From Bacteroidaceae bacterium (GTDB lineage: Bacteria; Bacteroidota; Bacteroidia; Bacteroidales; Bacteroidaceae), in assembly GCA_017466065.1 (NCBI GenBank), contig JAFTUV010000015.1, forward strand, positions 1-55,589: a stretch of 55,589 bases of DNA, given 5' to 3'. A model generated the notes under the pieces. The model worked only from the letters and a program-made list of their open reading frames with translations. It was not told the origin of the DNA and ran no database searches. Below are positions 8,268-16,283 of the stretch, piece after piece. Every line of letters begins with the position of its first letter. The first letter of the stretch is position 1. Made by a program: the position numbers and the translations under genes.

Positions 8268-9373
8268 TATGTGCGTTCCTTGTCAAGTTCATTAAGCGCA
8301 AAAGCGTATGCTCCCACCGAAACGGCTTTGCTTGCACCCATTTTGGATATTGCCACTCCCACCCGTTTGTGAAAGTCGTAATTGACATAATTTTCTTGCC
8401 CGTACACTTTTATTTTTTTGCTCTCTCCCTTCGCAAAAAGCTCGAATTCATCGGGGTTTTCTATGTTATATGTGTACATCTGTACAAGGTTCAGCCTGTC
8501 GCCTCCGAGGGTGCCAATCTGCGAGCGCATCTCCTCTAACAGTGCGGGCATAATCCAGCGCGATGCTGCCGAAATTCCTCCGCCAATCACAACCAATCCG
8601 TCGATGATGGTTACAGCAGTGGCAATGGCAGCCCCGGCAGTTGTTCCCACCGCAGCAAAAGTGGCTCTTGCAGCTTCCTTGTCACCGTCGCGTGTGCCGT
8701 CGGCAATTTCGCAGATTTCCTTCGGGGTGAGCCCGTGGTTGGGGTTGTTGCTCTTCTCGCCATATATACGTTGTACGGCGCGTATGGTAACACCCTCTTC
8801 CACAATTATATCCGGCATATTCTTGTGGGGCAGGCAGAATGTCTCCACGCAGGAATTGTCTCCACGGTTCAAGCGGTTGTCTATAACCACACCTATGCCG
8901 AACCCCGTGCCCAGAGTGTAGCCTATGAGGTTCTTAAACTGCTTTGTGGAACCGGCCTCTCGCAAGCGGCGGTTCACTTCGGGGAGGGTGCCGCAGAGTG
9001 CCTCGCCATAGGCAAAAAGGTCGCCGTCGTTGTTTATGAACACCGGTAGGCCGAAGTGTGCTTCGAGAAAGGCTTTCAGTGCCACTCCCTCGCGGAACGA
9101 GGGGAAATTGGGCAGATAGCCGCCTATTATGCCGTTGGGGTAGTCGGCTGGGCCGGGAAAGGCGAAACTTATTGCCACAGGCTTTTCATTGAGTTTGTCT
9201 ATAATCCCTTCAAAGCCGTTGACCATATTCTGCAAGCATAAATCGAGGTCGTGGGCCTGTGACGGCAGGGTTATAGGTTCTGTTATAAATTCCCCGGCCT
9301 GCATTGCTCCGAATACGAAATTGGTGCCGCCTGCGTCGAGCGTTACCACTATGCGATTGTCTTTTGTGTACAT
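8267..9373 (-). CDS. ROK-family sugar kinase, atypical
   Basis: The product has about 368 residues. The ATP-binding phosphate motif DAGGTNFVFG lies near the N-terminus, and the catalytic Asp is in NNDGDLFAYGE. GYTLGTGFGIG is the second ROK glycine-rich motif. The usual ROK zinc site (a CxCGxxGCxE-like motif) is absent; the corresponding region reads DNSCVETFCLP. The ATG at 9371-9373 is chosen over a TTG two codons upstream because it gives a standard start and eight bases of spacing from the GH5 stop. Gene context (two mannosidases and a GH5) points to a mannose, glucose or related hexose kinase acting in the cytoplasm; the substrate is inferred only. Confidence 0.82.
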   Translation of the reverse strand: MYTKDNRIVVTLDAGGTNFVFGAMQAGEFITEPITLPSQAHDLDLCLQNMVNGFEGIIDKLNEKPVAISFAFPGPADYPNGIIGGYLPNFPSFREGVALKAFLEAHFGLPVFINNDGDLFAYGEALCGTLPEVNRRLREAGSTKQFKNLIGYTLGTGFGIGVVIDNRLNRGDNSCVETFCLPHKNMPDIIVEEGVTIRAVQRIYGEKSNNPNHGLTPKEICEIADGTRDGDKEAARATFAAVGTTAGAAIATAVTIIDGLVVIGGGISAASRWIMPALLEEMRSQIGTLGGDRLNLVQMYTYNIENPDEFELFAKGESKKIKVYGQENYVNYDFHKRVGVAISKMGASKAVSVGAYAFALNELDKERT

Positions 9374-9380
9374 AAGCAAC

Positions 9381-10676
9381 TTATTTTATGTTTCTTGTAA
9401 ATTCCTCTATGATTGCTATTGTGGAGGAGTCGTCGGCAAATACCGAATACCACCCCTGCGGTTCGTGTGGCGGGTCGCACAGATAGTCGTCGCCCTCTCT
9501 CCACACTGCCTCGCGCACCTTGCCGTTGCCGCCCCAGCCCCAGAAGTTGCATCCGGCTATCGGGCCGCCGCACTCGATGCTTTTCAGCACCTCGTCAAAG
9601 ACGAAACGGTAGAATGTGTCGCGGCTGTCGACAGGAATGTCGTGCCCGGCCCTGTTACCCTCGCGCGGATAGCCGAATTCCTCGATTACAAGCGGCTTTC
9701 CGAGTTTTTCGGCCATAGCAATGTGCTCTTCAATGTAGGCCTTGCTTTTTGAACAGGCATTACCGATGCCGCTGTCGGGGTTACTGCGCGGGGCCCACCC
9801 CCAGTTAACGGGCCAGATGTGTATTGTTAGGTAGTCGATGTTCTTGTCGCCGTGTATGCGCTCGCACAACTCCCTGTCGGCCTCACAACCTATGTAGCCC
9901 TCGCTGCCTGTCGATACAAGGTGGTTGGGGTCGGCTGCCTTTATTATTGCGGCGGCCTTTGCTATCCAGCCGGCAAATTGCTCCTTGTTGTCGCGGGCAA
10001 ACGGACGGGGCTCGTTGCATAGTTGCCACGACATTATTGCCGGCTCATCCTTGTAGAAACGGCCGGTGATGCTGTTCTTTCGTGTAACAATCCTTTTTAT
10101 GTAGTTGTAGTATAGCTCCTGCGCCTTCTCGCACCGCGAAAAATCGGCCGAATAGTTTACGTAGCGGTCGTAACCTCCCTCGATGTTGGCATTGGGCGAG
10201 TCGCCGTATCCGCATTCTTTAAGATAGAAGCCGTAGCCTCCGCTCCAATCCCAAGCATTGTTCAGGTATATGACAGCCTGCATATTACGCTTTTCAAGCT
10301 CGGCAAGCGTGTAGTCGAGCCCTCTGAGAAGAGTGTCGTTCAGAACTCCGGGAGAGTGTTGCAGATAGGGCTTTGCGGGGTTGGCGAGTGCGCTGCCGGC
10401 GTCGGGGCCCGTGAGTATTCTCAAATTGGTTATCCCCAACGCTTTAAGGTTGTCGAGCTCGGCGAGGAAACGCACTTTGTCGCCCCCGCTTCCGCTTGAT
10501 GCTATGATTGTGGCATACCACATATTGGTGCCTATGTAGTTATACTGTTTCCCGTTTTTTATGAATTTCGTGCCGTCGGTTCTCACAAATTGCGCATTGT
10601 CGTTTGCCGGGTTTCTGCCGCAGGAAAGAGTGAGAAACAGGGCTGCAAAAAGCGTGGCATATAATTTTTTAATCAT
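9381..10676 (-). CDS. GH5 beta-mannanase or beta-mannosidase-like lipoprotein
   Basis: This 431-residue protein has a lipobox with Cys19 (LTLSCG) and a GH5 (clan GH-A) barrel. The likely acid/base is Glu222 in QLCNEPRP, and the likely nucleophile is Glu333 in VIEEFGYP. The early motif YIGTNMWY and the segment NLRILTGPDAG resemble mannan-active GH5 enzymes (subfamily 7 type), so cleavage of beta-1,4-mannose linkages is the best guess. Because it is co-transcribed with GH92 alpha-mannosidases, an alternative is hydrolysis of the core Man-beta-1,4-GlcNAc of N-glycans. It is the first gene of the operon, with a very short leader after a candidate promoter at 10703-10711. Confidence 0.85.
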   Translation of the reverse strand: MIKKLYATLFAALFLTLSCGRNPANDNAQFVRTDGTKFIKNGKQYNYIGTNMWYATIIASSGSGGDKVRFLAELDNLKALGITNLRILTGPDAGSALANPAKPYLQHSPGVLNDTLLRGLDYTLAELEKRNMQAVIYLNNAWDWSGGYGFYLKECGYGDSPNANIEGGYDRYVNYSADFSRCEKAQELYYNYIKRIVTRKNSITGRFYKDEPAIMSWQLCNEPRPFARDNKEQFAGWIAKAAAIIKAADPNHLVSTGSEGYIGCEADRELCERIHGDKNIDYLTIHIWPVNWGWAPRSNPDSGIGNACSKSKAYIEEHIAMAEKLGKPLVIEEFGYPREGNRAGHDIPVDSRDTFYRFVFDEVLKSIECGGPIAGCNFWGWGGNGKVREAVWREGDDYLCDPPHEPQGWYSVFADDSSTIAIIEEFTRNIK

Positions 10677-10702
10677 ACAATAGTGTGTTGTGCAGTTATT
10701 TT

Positions 10703-10711
10703 GCGAAGATA
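10703..10711 (-). promoter_or_regulatory. Candidate -7 element of the glycan operon
   Basis: On the minus strand this reads TATCTTCGC, a close variant of TAnnTTTG, 27 bases upstream of the GH5 start. The -33 side is not recognisable. The same variant occurs before the FKBP gene (44984-44992). Confidence 0.45.
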
Positions 10712-10893
10712 GAAAATTGTATTTAAGAAGTTCCTAATTTTAAAAAAAATCTTATTATTTGGGACGATAGTTCCGTTTTTATAAAAACCGACGATATAAA
10801 TTCAAGCAACTTCCGAAAAACGTTTTTTTTCAAATTGAAAGTTCTTCTGTTTTATATTTATAATGTGTAATTGCGCATTTTCCTCGCATTATC

Positions 10894-10925
10894 ATTGTCT
10901 TTTGGTGAACATTTTTTATCTTTGC
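10894..10925 (+). promoter_or_regulatory. Bacteroidota promoter of the etf operon
   Basis: ATTG (10894-10897), a 19-base spacer and TATCTTTGC (10917-10925) fit the consensus TTTG-N19-21-TAnnTTTG. The start codon chosen for EtfB (10987) lies 61 bases downstream, and transcription starting near 10930 would still cover it. An in-frame ATG at 10951 is also available but is less likely. Confidence 0.7.
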
Positions 10926-10986
10926 GGGCAATTCTCTTCTTGCGCCGTCTATGCGGCAGCGGGCAGGAAACCTAAAAACAAACAGT

Positions 10987-11859
10987 ATGAATTTGAATAT
11001 TATAGTATTGGCGAAGCAGGTGCCCGACACTCGTAATGTGGGGCCGCAGGCAATGAATGCCGATGGAACGGTTAACCGTGCGGCGTTGCCGGCGGTGTTC
11101 AACCCCGACGACCTTTGTGCTCTTGAACAGGCTTTGCGCATTAAAGATAAAAATCCCGGAAGCAGAATCACAGTGCTCACAATGGGTCCCAAACGTGCTA
11201 CCGAATTGTTGCGCGAGGCTCTCTATCGTGGAGCCGATGAAGTTATCCTCCTGTCCGACCCTGCATTTGCCGGTGCCGACACGCTGGCAACCTCCTATGC
11301 ACTTTCGACAGCAATACGCAAGATAGGTAATCCCGATGTTATACTTTGCGGTCGTCAGGCCATAGATGGCGACACTGCACAGGTGGGGCCGCAGGTAGCC
11401 TGTATGCTCTCCCTGCCGCAGATTACCTGTGTGCGCAATATTGTGGATATTGACGCCGGCAACCTGCTTGCCGAGCGTTCGGTGGAAAATGGTACCGAGC
11501 TTGTGAAGGCATCCCTTCCCTTGCTTGTTACGGTCGATGGCTCGGCAGCCCCCTGTCGCCCCCGCAACGCCTATCGTATGTTACGCTTCCATCGTGCCGC
11601 CACCGCTGCGGAGCAAGCTGCCGCGGAGTATGAATATAAAGAACAGGCTCTTGCCGATGAGGCTCTTACCATAAAGGAGTGGAGCCTTGCCGATGTTGGC
11701 GGCGATGCTTCGCGCTGCGGTCTTTCGGGCTCACCCACCAAGGTGAAGGCCGTTGCCAATATTGTGTTTAAGGCAAAGGAGAGCAAGCGATACAGCGCAG
11801 CCGCGGATGAGGTAAAGTTGCTCGTTTCCGAGCTGTTGTCCAACCAAATAATAGGGTAG
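10987..11859 (+). CDS. etfB: Electron transfer flavoprotein beta subunit
   Basis: The 290-residue product begins MNLNIIVLAKQVPDTRNV, typical of EtfB/FixA. It carries the conserved nucleotide-binding stretch DGDTAQVGPQVA and the alternating ALEQALRIKDK region. With EtfA it forms the ETF heterodimer, which carries electrons from acyl-CoA dehydrogenase. The start at 10987 is chosen because family members start here; an upstream ATG would add 12 residues with no homology feel. It is the first gene of the etfB-etfA-acyl-CoA dehydrogenase operon, with etfA beginning six bases after its stop codon. Confidence 0.93.
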   Translation: MNLNIIVLAKQVPDTRNVGPQAMNADGTVNRAALPAVFNPDDLCALEQALRIKDKNPGSRITVLTMGPKRATELLREALYRGADEVILLSDPAFAGADTLATSYALSTAIRKIGNPDVILCGRQAIDGDTAQVGPQVACMLSLPQITCVRNIVDIDAGNLLAERSVENGTELVKASLPLLVTVDGSAAPCRPRNAYRMLRFHRAATAAEQAAAEYEYKEQALADEALTIKEWSLADVGGDASRCGLSGSPTKVKAVANIVFKAKESKRYSAAADEVKLLVSELLSNQIIG

Positions 11860-11864
11860 TGATT

Positions 11865-12893
11865 ATGAACAACATATTGGTATATTGCGAATTGAACGAT
11901 ACACAGGTTGCAGCCGTCAGCCTCGAACTATTGAGCGAAGGCCGTCGCCTTGCCGACAAACTCGGTGTACAGCTCGAAGCGGTAGCTTTGGGCTCGGGCT
12001 TGCAGGGCGTTGCGGCGCAGGTGTTCCCCTATGGGGTCGACACATTGCATCTTTTCGACGATGAATGCCTGTCGCCCTACACGACACTTCCGCATAGCAC
12101 GGCACTCTGCAAGCTGGTGAAAGAGAACGACTATCAGATATTCCTGTTGGGAGCCACGGTGACAGGGCGCGACCTTGCTCCACGCATTACCGCCAATCTT
12201 CACTGCGGCCTCACAGCCGACTGCACTTCTCTCGAAATAGGTGATTATGAGGATAAAAAACGCGGCACCACCGTAAAAGACCTCCTCTATCAGATACGCC
12301 CCGCGTTCGGCGGCAACATAGTGGCAACCATCGTGAACCCCTATCACCGTCCGCAGATGGTAACGGTGCGCGAGGGTGTGATGCCTTTGTGCAAGGTGCG
12401 CGAGGATGGCTGCACGGGCAACATAGTGGAGCATAATGTATCAGATTATGTGAACGGGAGCGATTTTGTTGTATCGGTGATAGAACGCCACGTACGGCCG
12501 GCCGAAAATAACTTGAAGAATGCTCCCATAGTGGTTGCCGGCGGTTACGGAGTGGGCAGCAAAGAGAATTTTGAACTGCTGTTCTCGCTTGCCCGTCTGT
12601 TGCACGGCGAGGTTGGAGCCACCCGTGCGGCAATAGATGCCGGATATGCCACTCGCGACCGTCAGATAGGGCAGACGGGCCTCACTGTGCGCCCAAAGGT
12701 CTATTTCGCTTGCGGAATATCGGGGCAGGTGCAGCATATTGCCGGAATGCAGGATAGCGGAATAATCATATCCATAAACAGTGACCCCGATGCTCCCATA
12801 AACGCCATTGCCGATTATGTGGTGACAGGAAAGGTCGAGGATGTTATTCCCCAAATAATAACATATTACCAACAGAAGAATGAACTACTATAA
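11865..12893 (+). CDS. etfA: Electron transfer flavoprotein alpha subunit
   Basis: The 342-residue product starts MNNILVYCELNDTQ. The C-terminal FAD-binding domain contains GISGQVQHIAGMQDS and INSDPDAPINAIADY, the diagnostic EtfA signature with the flavin-contacting residues intact. The alpha subunit binds FAD and pairs with EtfB upstream. A GTG two codons earlier is possible, but ATG at 11865 is preferred. Its end overlaps the acyl-CoA dehydrogenase start by 14 bases, indicating translational coupling. ETF linked this closely to one dehydrogenase suggests a dedicated electron route; the final acceptor is not encoded here. Confidence 0.93.
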   Translation: MNNILVYCELNDTQVAAVSLELLSEGRRLADKLGVQLEAVALGSGLQGVAAQVFPYGVDTLHLFDDECLSPYTTLPHSTALCKLVKENDYQIFLLGATVTGRDLAPRITANLHCGLTADCTSLEIGDYEDKKRGTTVKDLLYQIRPAFGGNIVATIVNPYHRPQMVTVREGVMPLCKVREDGCTGNIVEHNVSDYVNGSDFVVSVIERHVRPAENNLKNAPIVVAGGYGVGSKENFELLFSLARLLHGEVGATRAAIDAGYATRDRQIGQTGLTVRPKVYFACGISGQVQHIAGMQDSGIIISINSDPDAPINAIADYVVTGKVEDVIPQIITYYQQKNELL

Positions 12894-14583
12894 CGATAAT
12901 AAGGCACTGCGCCACTATCTCAAACACCCGCTTCTGCAACGCATAGTGGCAATGAAGGAGCGCGGTTATGCTGAGAGTGCGGCATTTGACTATGCCCCCT
13001 CGTGCTTTGCCGAGGCCTGCAAGGGTTACGAAGAGGTGTTGAACCTCGTGGGAGAACTTTGTGCCGAGGTTGTTGCGCCCAACGCGGCGCGTGTAGAGAA
13101 AGAGGGTCCCTCGCTCATCGACGGACGTGTGAAATATGCTCCCGCCACCGAGGAAAATATTGCCCTCTTCCGTCAGGCAGGGCTTATGGGAATATCTCTC
13201 CCGCGCAAATATGGCGGCCTTAATTTCCCTGTTGCCGTGTTTACGATGATACAGGATGTGGTGTGCCGCGCCGATGCAGCCTTCGGTAACCTTTGGGGCT
13301 TGCAGGATTGTGCCGAGACTATATATAATTTCGGCTCGACAGAGCAGTGCGAGCGCATTTTGCCGCGTATATGTGCCGGCGAAACAATGTCGATGGACCT
13401 CACCGAGCCCGATGCGGGCAGCGACCTGCAAAGTGTGTCGCTCAAAGCAACCTTCTGCGAGGAGGATGGCCGCTGGTATCTCGACGGAGTGAAACGCTTT
13501 ATAACCAATGGCGACAGCGATGTTCACTTGGTGCTTGCGCGTAGCGAGGAGGGCAGTGTAGATGGTCGCGGCCTTTCGCTCTTCATTTGTGAGAAAAGTT
13601 GCGGAAAGGTAAAGACCCGCCGCATAGAGGAGAAGATGGGCATACACGGTTCGCCCACCTGCGAGATTGTGTTCGACCACGCCCCGGCCGAGCTTTGCGG
13701 CAGCCGCAAGATGGGGCTCATAAAGTATGTAATGTCGCTTATGAACGGTGCCCGGCTGGGAATAGCAACGCAGAGCGTAGCCATTGCACAGGCAGCATAC
13801 GAAGAGGCACACTCCTATGCCCGTGAGCGTAGGCAGTTTGGCAAGAAGATAATAACCATTGCACCGGTGTACGAAATGCTTGGGACTATGCAGGCACGCC
13901 TTGATGCTGCCCGCAGCCTTCTCTATGAAACTGCCCGCAACGTGGATATGAACTATCAGTTTGCCGACCTTGCCCGCGAGCGCACTCTCACTCCCGACGA
14001 GCGTCAGGAGTCGAAACTCTTTTCAAAGAAGGCCGACGCGCTCACTCCCATTGTAAAGGGAATGGTAAGCGAGATTGCCAATAAGAATGCCTACGACGCA
14101 GTGCAGGTACACGGCGGTTCGGGCTATATGAGTGACTACACCTGTGAACGCCTCTATCGCGACGCACGCATTACATCCATCTACGAAGGTACCACGCAGT
14201 TGCAGGTGGTGGCTGCCATACGTTACGCCACGGGAGGCTTCTACACACAATTGTTGCAGGAGTATCTGTCGGCAGATGTCCCGGCAACCCTTCAACCTTT
14301 AAAAGAACGCATAGCAACCCTTGCGGAACTATATAACGAGGCCCTTGCCGTGGTGCAGACACTCGACAATCAGGAGGCACTCGACTTTTTGTCGCGCCGC
14401 ATTTACGAAACGGCAGCCTATGGAATAATGTCGGCACTTCTGTTGCTCGATGCCGCAGCCGACGAGGAACTGTTCGCTCCCTCGCTTGCACGCTTCGTGG
14501 CTGTTGCCGAGGCCGAGGTTGCCGCTCACACTACCTTTATAAAGAATTTTACCCCCGAATTATTGACACAATATAAAAAATAA
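12880..14583 (+). CDS. Acyl-CoA dehydrogenase
   Basis: This 567-residue flavoprotein belongs to the acyl-CoA dehydrogenase superfamily. Visible landmarks are MDLTEPDAGSDL (FAD and substrate loop), FITNGDSDVHLV, the dimer and FAD motif RRQFGKKI, QVHGGSGYMSDY and IYEGTTQLQ, with the probable catalytic base Glu436. It is longer than the usual 380-residue members because of an N-terminal extension and a C-terminal helical domain, as in the larger ACDH class. It would oxidise an acyl-CoA to the enoyl-CoA and pass electrons to EtfAB encoded just upstream. Chain-length preference cannot be read. No other beta-oxidation genes are present, so the substrate source is unclear. Confidence 0.93.
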   Translation: MNYYNDNKALRHYLKHPLLQRIVAMKERGYAESAAFDYAPSCFAEACKGYEEVLNLVGELCAEVVAPNAARVEKEGPSLIDGRVKYAPATEENIALFRQAGLMGISLPRKYGGLNFPVAVFTMIQDVVCRADAAFGNLWGLQDCAETIYNFGSTEQCERILPRICAGETMSMDLTEPDAGSDLQSVSLKATFCEEDGRWYLDGVKRFITNGDSDVHLVLARSEEGSVDGRGLSLFICEKSCGKVKTRRIEEKMGIHGSPTCEIVFDHAPAELCGSRKMGLIKYVMSLMNGARLGIATQSVAIAQAAYEEAHSYARERRQFGKKIITIAPVYEMLGTMQARLDAARSLLYETARNVDMNYQFADLARERTLTPDERQESKLFSKKADALTPIVKGMVSEIANKNAYDAVQVHGGSGYMSDYTCERLYRDARITSIYEGTTQLQVVAAIRYATGGFYTQLLQEYLSADVPATLQPLKERIATLAELYNEALAVVQTLDNQEALDFLSRRIYETAAYGIMSALLLLDAAADEELFAPSLARFVAVAEAEVAAHTTFIKNFTPELLTQYKK

Positions 14584-14588
14584 CAAAT

Positions 14589-15170
14589 ATGGAAAAGATA
14601 ACAAACAAGAAGATTCGTGTGGCATACACACTTATATCACATCGCAACGGAGAGAGCGAGGAGGTTGAAAAGACAACCCGCGAGCAACCTTTTGAGTTCT
14701 TGTCGGGAGTAGGTTACACGCTCGATGCTTTTGAGGAGAATCTTAAAGAGTTGAAGAAGGGCGATACGTTCGATTTTACAATCCCCTCGGCCGAGGCGTA
14801 TGGCGATTACGACCCCGACCACGTTCAGGATTTTGACCGTGAGGTATTTACCATCGATGGCAAGTTCGACTCGGCACACATATATGCCGGAAATGTGGTT
14901 GAAATGATGCGTGCCGACGGTTCACCTATTCTGGGTACGGTAAAAGAGGTTACTCCCTTTAAGGTGGTTATGGACTTTAATCACCCTCTCGCCGGCTGCG
15001 ACTTGCAGTTCTTTGGCAATGTGGTCGATTCGCGCCCTGCTTCGGAGGCCGAAATGAAGAAATTTTACGATGCCTTGCGTGCGGCACAGCGCGGTTGCGG
15101 TGGTTGCAGCGGTTGCAAAGGCGACGGTTGCGGCGACGGTTGCGAGGATGGCTGTAACGGTTGCCATTGA
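14589..15170 (+). CDS. SlyD-like FKBP prolyl isomerase with Cys-rich metal-binding tail
   Basis: The 193-residue cytoplasmic protein has an FKBP domain with an inserted-in-flap (chaperone) region, as in SlyD: GDTFDFTIPSAEAYGDYDP and VVMDFNHPLAGCDLQF are both typical. The last 24 residues hold seven Cys separated by Gly/Asp and end in His, a probable soft-metal (nickel, zinc or copper) binding tail like the His/Cys tail of SlyD. Its role would be folding assistance and metal handling. It starts five bases after the acyl-CoA dehydrogenase stop and is followed 16 bases later by aroC, so it is probably in the same transcript, though functionally unrelated. No signal peptide is seen. Confidence 0.88.
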   Translation: MEKITNKKIRVAYTLISHRNGESEEVEKTTREQPFEFLSGVGYTLDAFEENLKELKKGDTFDFTIPSAEAYGDYDPDHVQDFDREVFTIDGKFDSAHIYAGNVVEMMRADGSPILGTVKEVTPFKVVMDFNHPLAGCDLQFFGNVVDSRPASEAEMKKFYDALRAAQRGCGGCSGCKGDGCGDGCEDGCNGCH

Positions 15171-15186
15171 TTAAAAAATAACAGCG

Positions 15187-16272
15187 ATGAATAGTTTAGG
15201 AACCCTTTTGCGCCTGACAACCTTCGGCGAATCGCACGGCGAGGCCATAGGCGGAGTGCTCGATGGCTTTCCATCGGGGATAATTATCGACGAGGAGTTT
15301 GTGCGTGCCGAAATGCAACGCCGTCGTCCCGGGCAGAGTGCCGTGACAACCTCTCGCAATGAATCCGATGAGGTTCATTTCCTCTCGGGTATATTCGAGG
15401 GTCGTTCGACAGGTACTCCCATTGCTTTTGTTATACACAACACCAATAACCGCAGTGGCGATTATGAGAATTTGCGCACAGCCTATCGTCCCTCTCACGC
15501 CGATTATGTCTACGACATAAAGTATGGCGTGCGCGACCACAGAGGCGGTGGCCGTTCCTCGGCTCGTGAAACGGCTGTTCGCGTGTGTGCCGGAGCATTG
15601 GCTAAATTGGCGTTGCAACAGAAAGGAATCAGGGTGCAGGCCTATACCTCGCAAGTGGGTGATATAGTGCTCGAAAAGCCTTATACGGAATATGACCTCT
15701 CCCTCACTGAGAGCAATGTGGTGCGTTGCCCCGACAGCGAGAAGGCTGCCGCAATGGAACAACTTATTTTGTCGGTGAAGCACGATGGCGACACGATAGG
15801 CGGGGTGGTTACTTGTGTAGTAAAAGGTGCACCCGCAGGGCTGGGAGAGCCTTTGTACAATAAACTGTCGGCATCTTTGGCCTCGGCTATGCTGTCGATA
15901 AATGCAGTAAAAGGGTTCGACTATGGCAACGGCTTTGCTGCCGCCACCGGTCGTGGTTCGCAACAGAACGATATTTTCTACAACGATAATGGCAGAATAT
16001 CCACACGCACCAATAACAGTGGCGGAATACAGGGCGGAATTTCGAACGGGAGCGATATTTACTTCCGTGTGGCGTTCAAGCCTGTGGCTACAATTCTGGT
16101 GGAGCAGCCCACGGTTACTCCTGCCGGCGAAGAGACTGTGGTGAAGGCCCGTGGTCGTCACGACCCTTGTGTGGTTCCTCGTGCCGTGCCTGTGGTTGAG
16201 GCAATGGCGGCACTTGTGGTGCTCGACCACTATATGATGCAGTGTGCAAGGAGTGTTACAAAGAATGTGTAA
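15187..16272 (+). CDS. aroC: Chorismate synthase
   Basis: The 361-residue product converts 5-enolpyruvylshikimate-3-phosphate to chorismate using reduced FMN, the last step of the shikimate pathway. It begins [19 protein letters not shown], the first family signature. It also contains [24 protein letters not shown], whose conserved His and Arg cluster is intact, and later [10 protein letters not shown] and [15 protein letters not shown]. Length is standard. It stands alone, without other aro genes, in a mixed-function transcript. Confidence 0.96.
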   Translation: MNSLGTLLRLTTFGESHGEAIGGVLDGFPSGIIIDEEFVRAEMQRRRPGQSAVTTSRNESDEVHFLSGIFEGRSTGTPIAFVIHNTNNRSGDYENLRTAYRPSHADYVYDIKYGVRDHRGGGRSSARETAVRVCAGALAKLALQQKGIRVQAYTSQVGDIVLEKPYTEYDLSLTESNVVRCPDSEKAAAMEQLILSVKHDGDTIGGVVTCVVKGAPAGLGEPLYNKLSASLASAMLSINAVKGFDYGNGFAAATGRGSQQNDIFYNDNGRISTRTNNSGGIQGGISNGSDIYFRVAFKPVATILVEQPTVTPAGEETVVKARGRHDPCVVPRAVPVVEAMAALVVLDHYMMQCARSVTKNV

Positions 16273-16283
16273 TAAATGTTGAA

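Larger units (their letters stand above)
10677..10986. other. Divergent intergenic promoter region
   Basis: This AT-rich gap of 310 bases separates the leftward glycan operon from the rightward etf operon. It contains a candidate -7 element for each direction (10703-10711 minus, 10894-10925 plus). The middle (about 10735-10860) is A/T-rich with no clear structure. No regulator gene is present. Confidence 0.7.

Noticed and set aside
10951..10986. Earlier ATG for etfB
   Set aside because: It adds 12 residues not found in EtfB proteins, which begin at the motif encoded from 10987.
12844..13812. Minus-strand frame of 322 codons opposite acyl-CoA dehydrogenase
   Set aside because: It overlaps a well-conserved enzyme gene throughout and encodes a Cys/His-rich product without recognisable family features.
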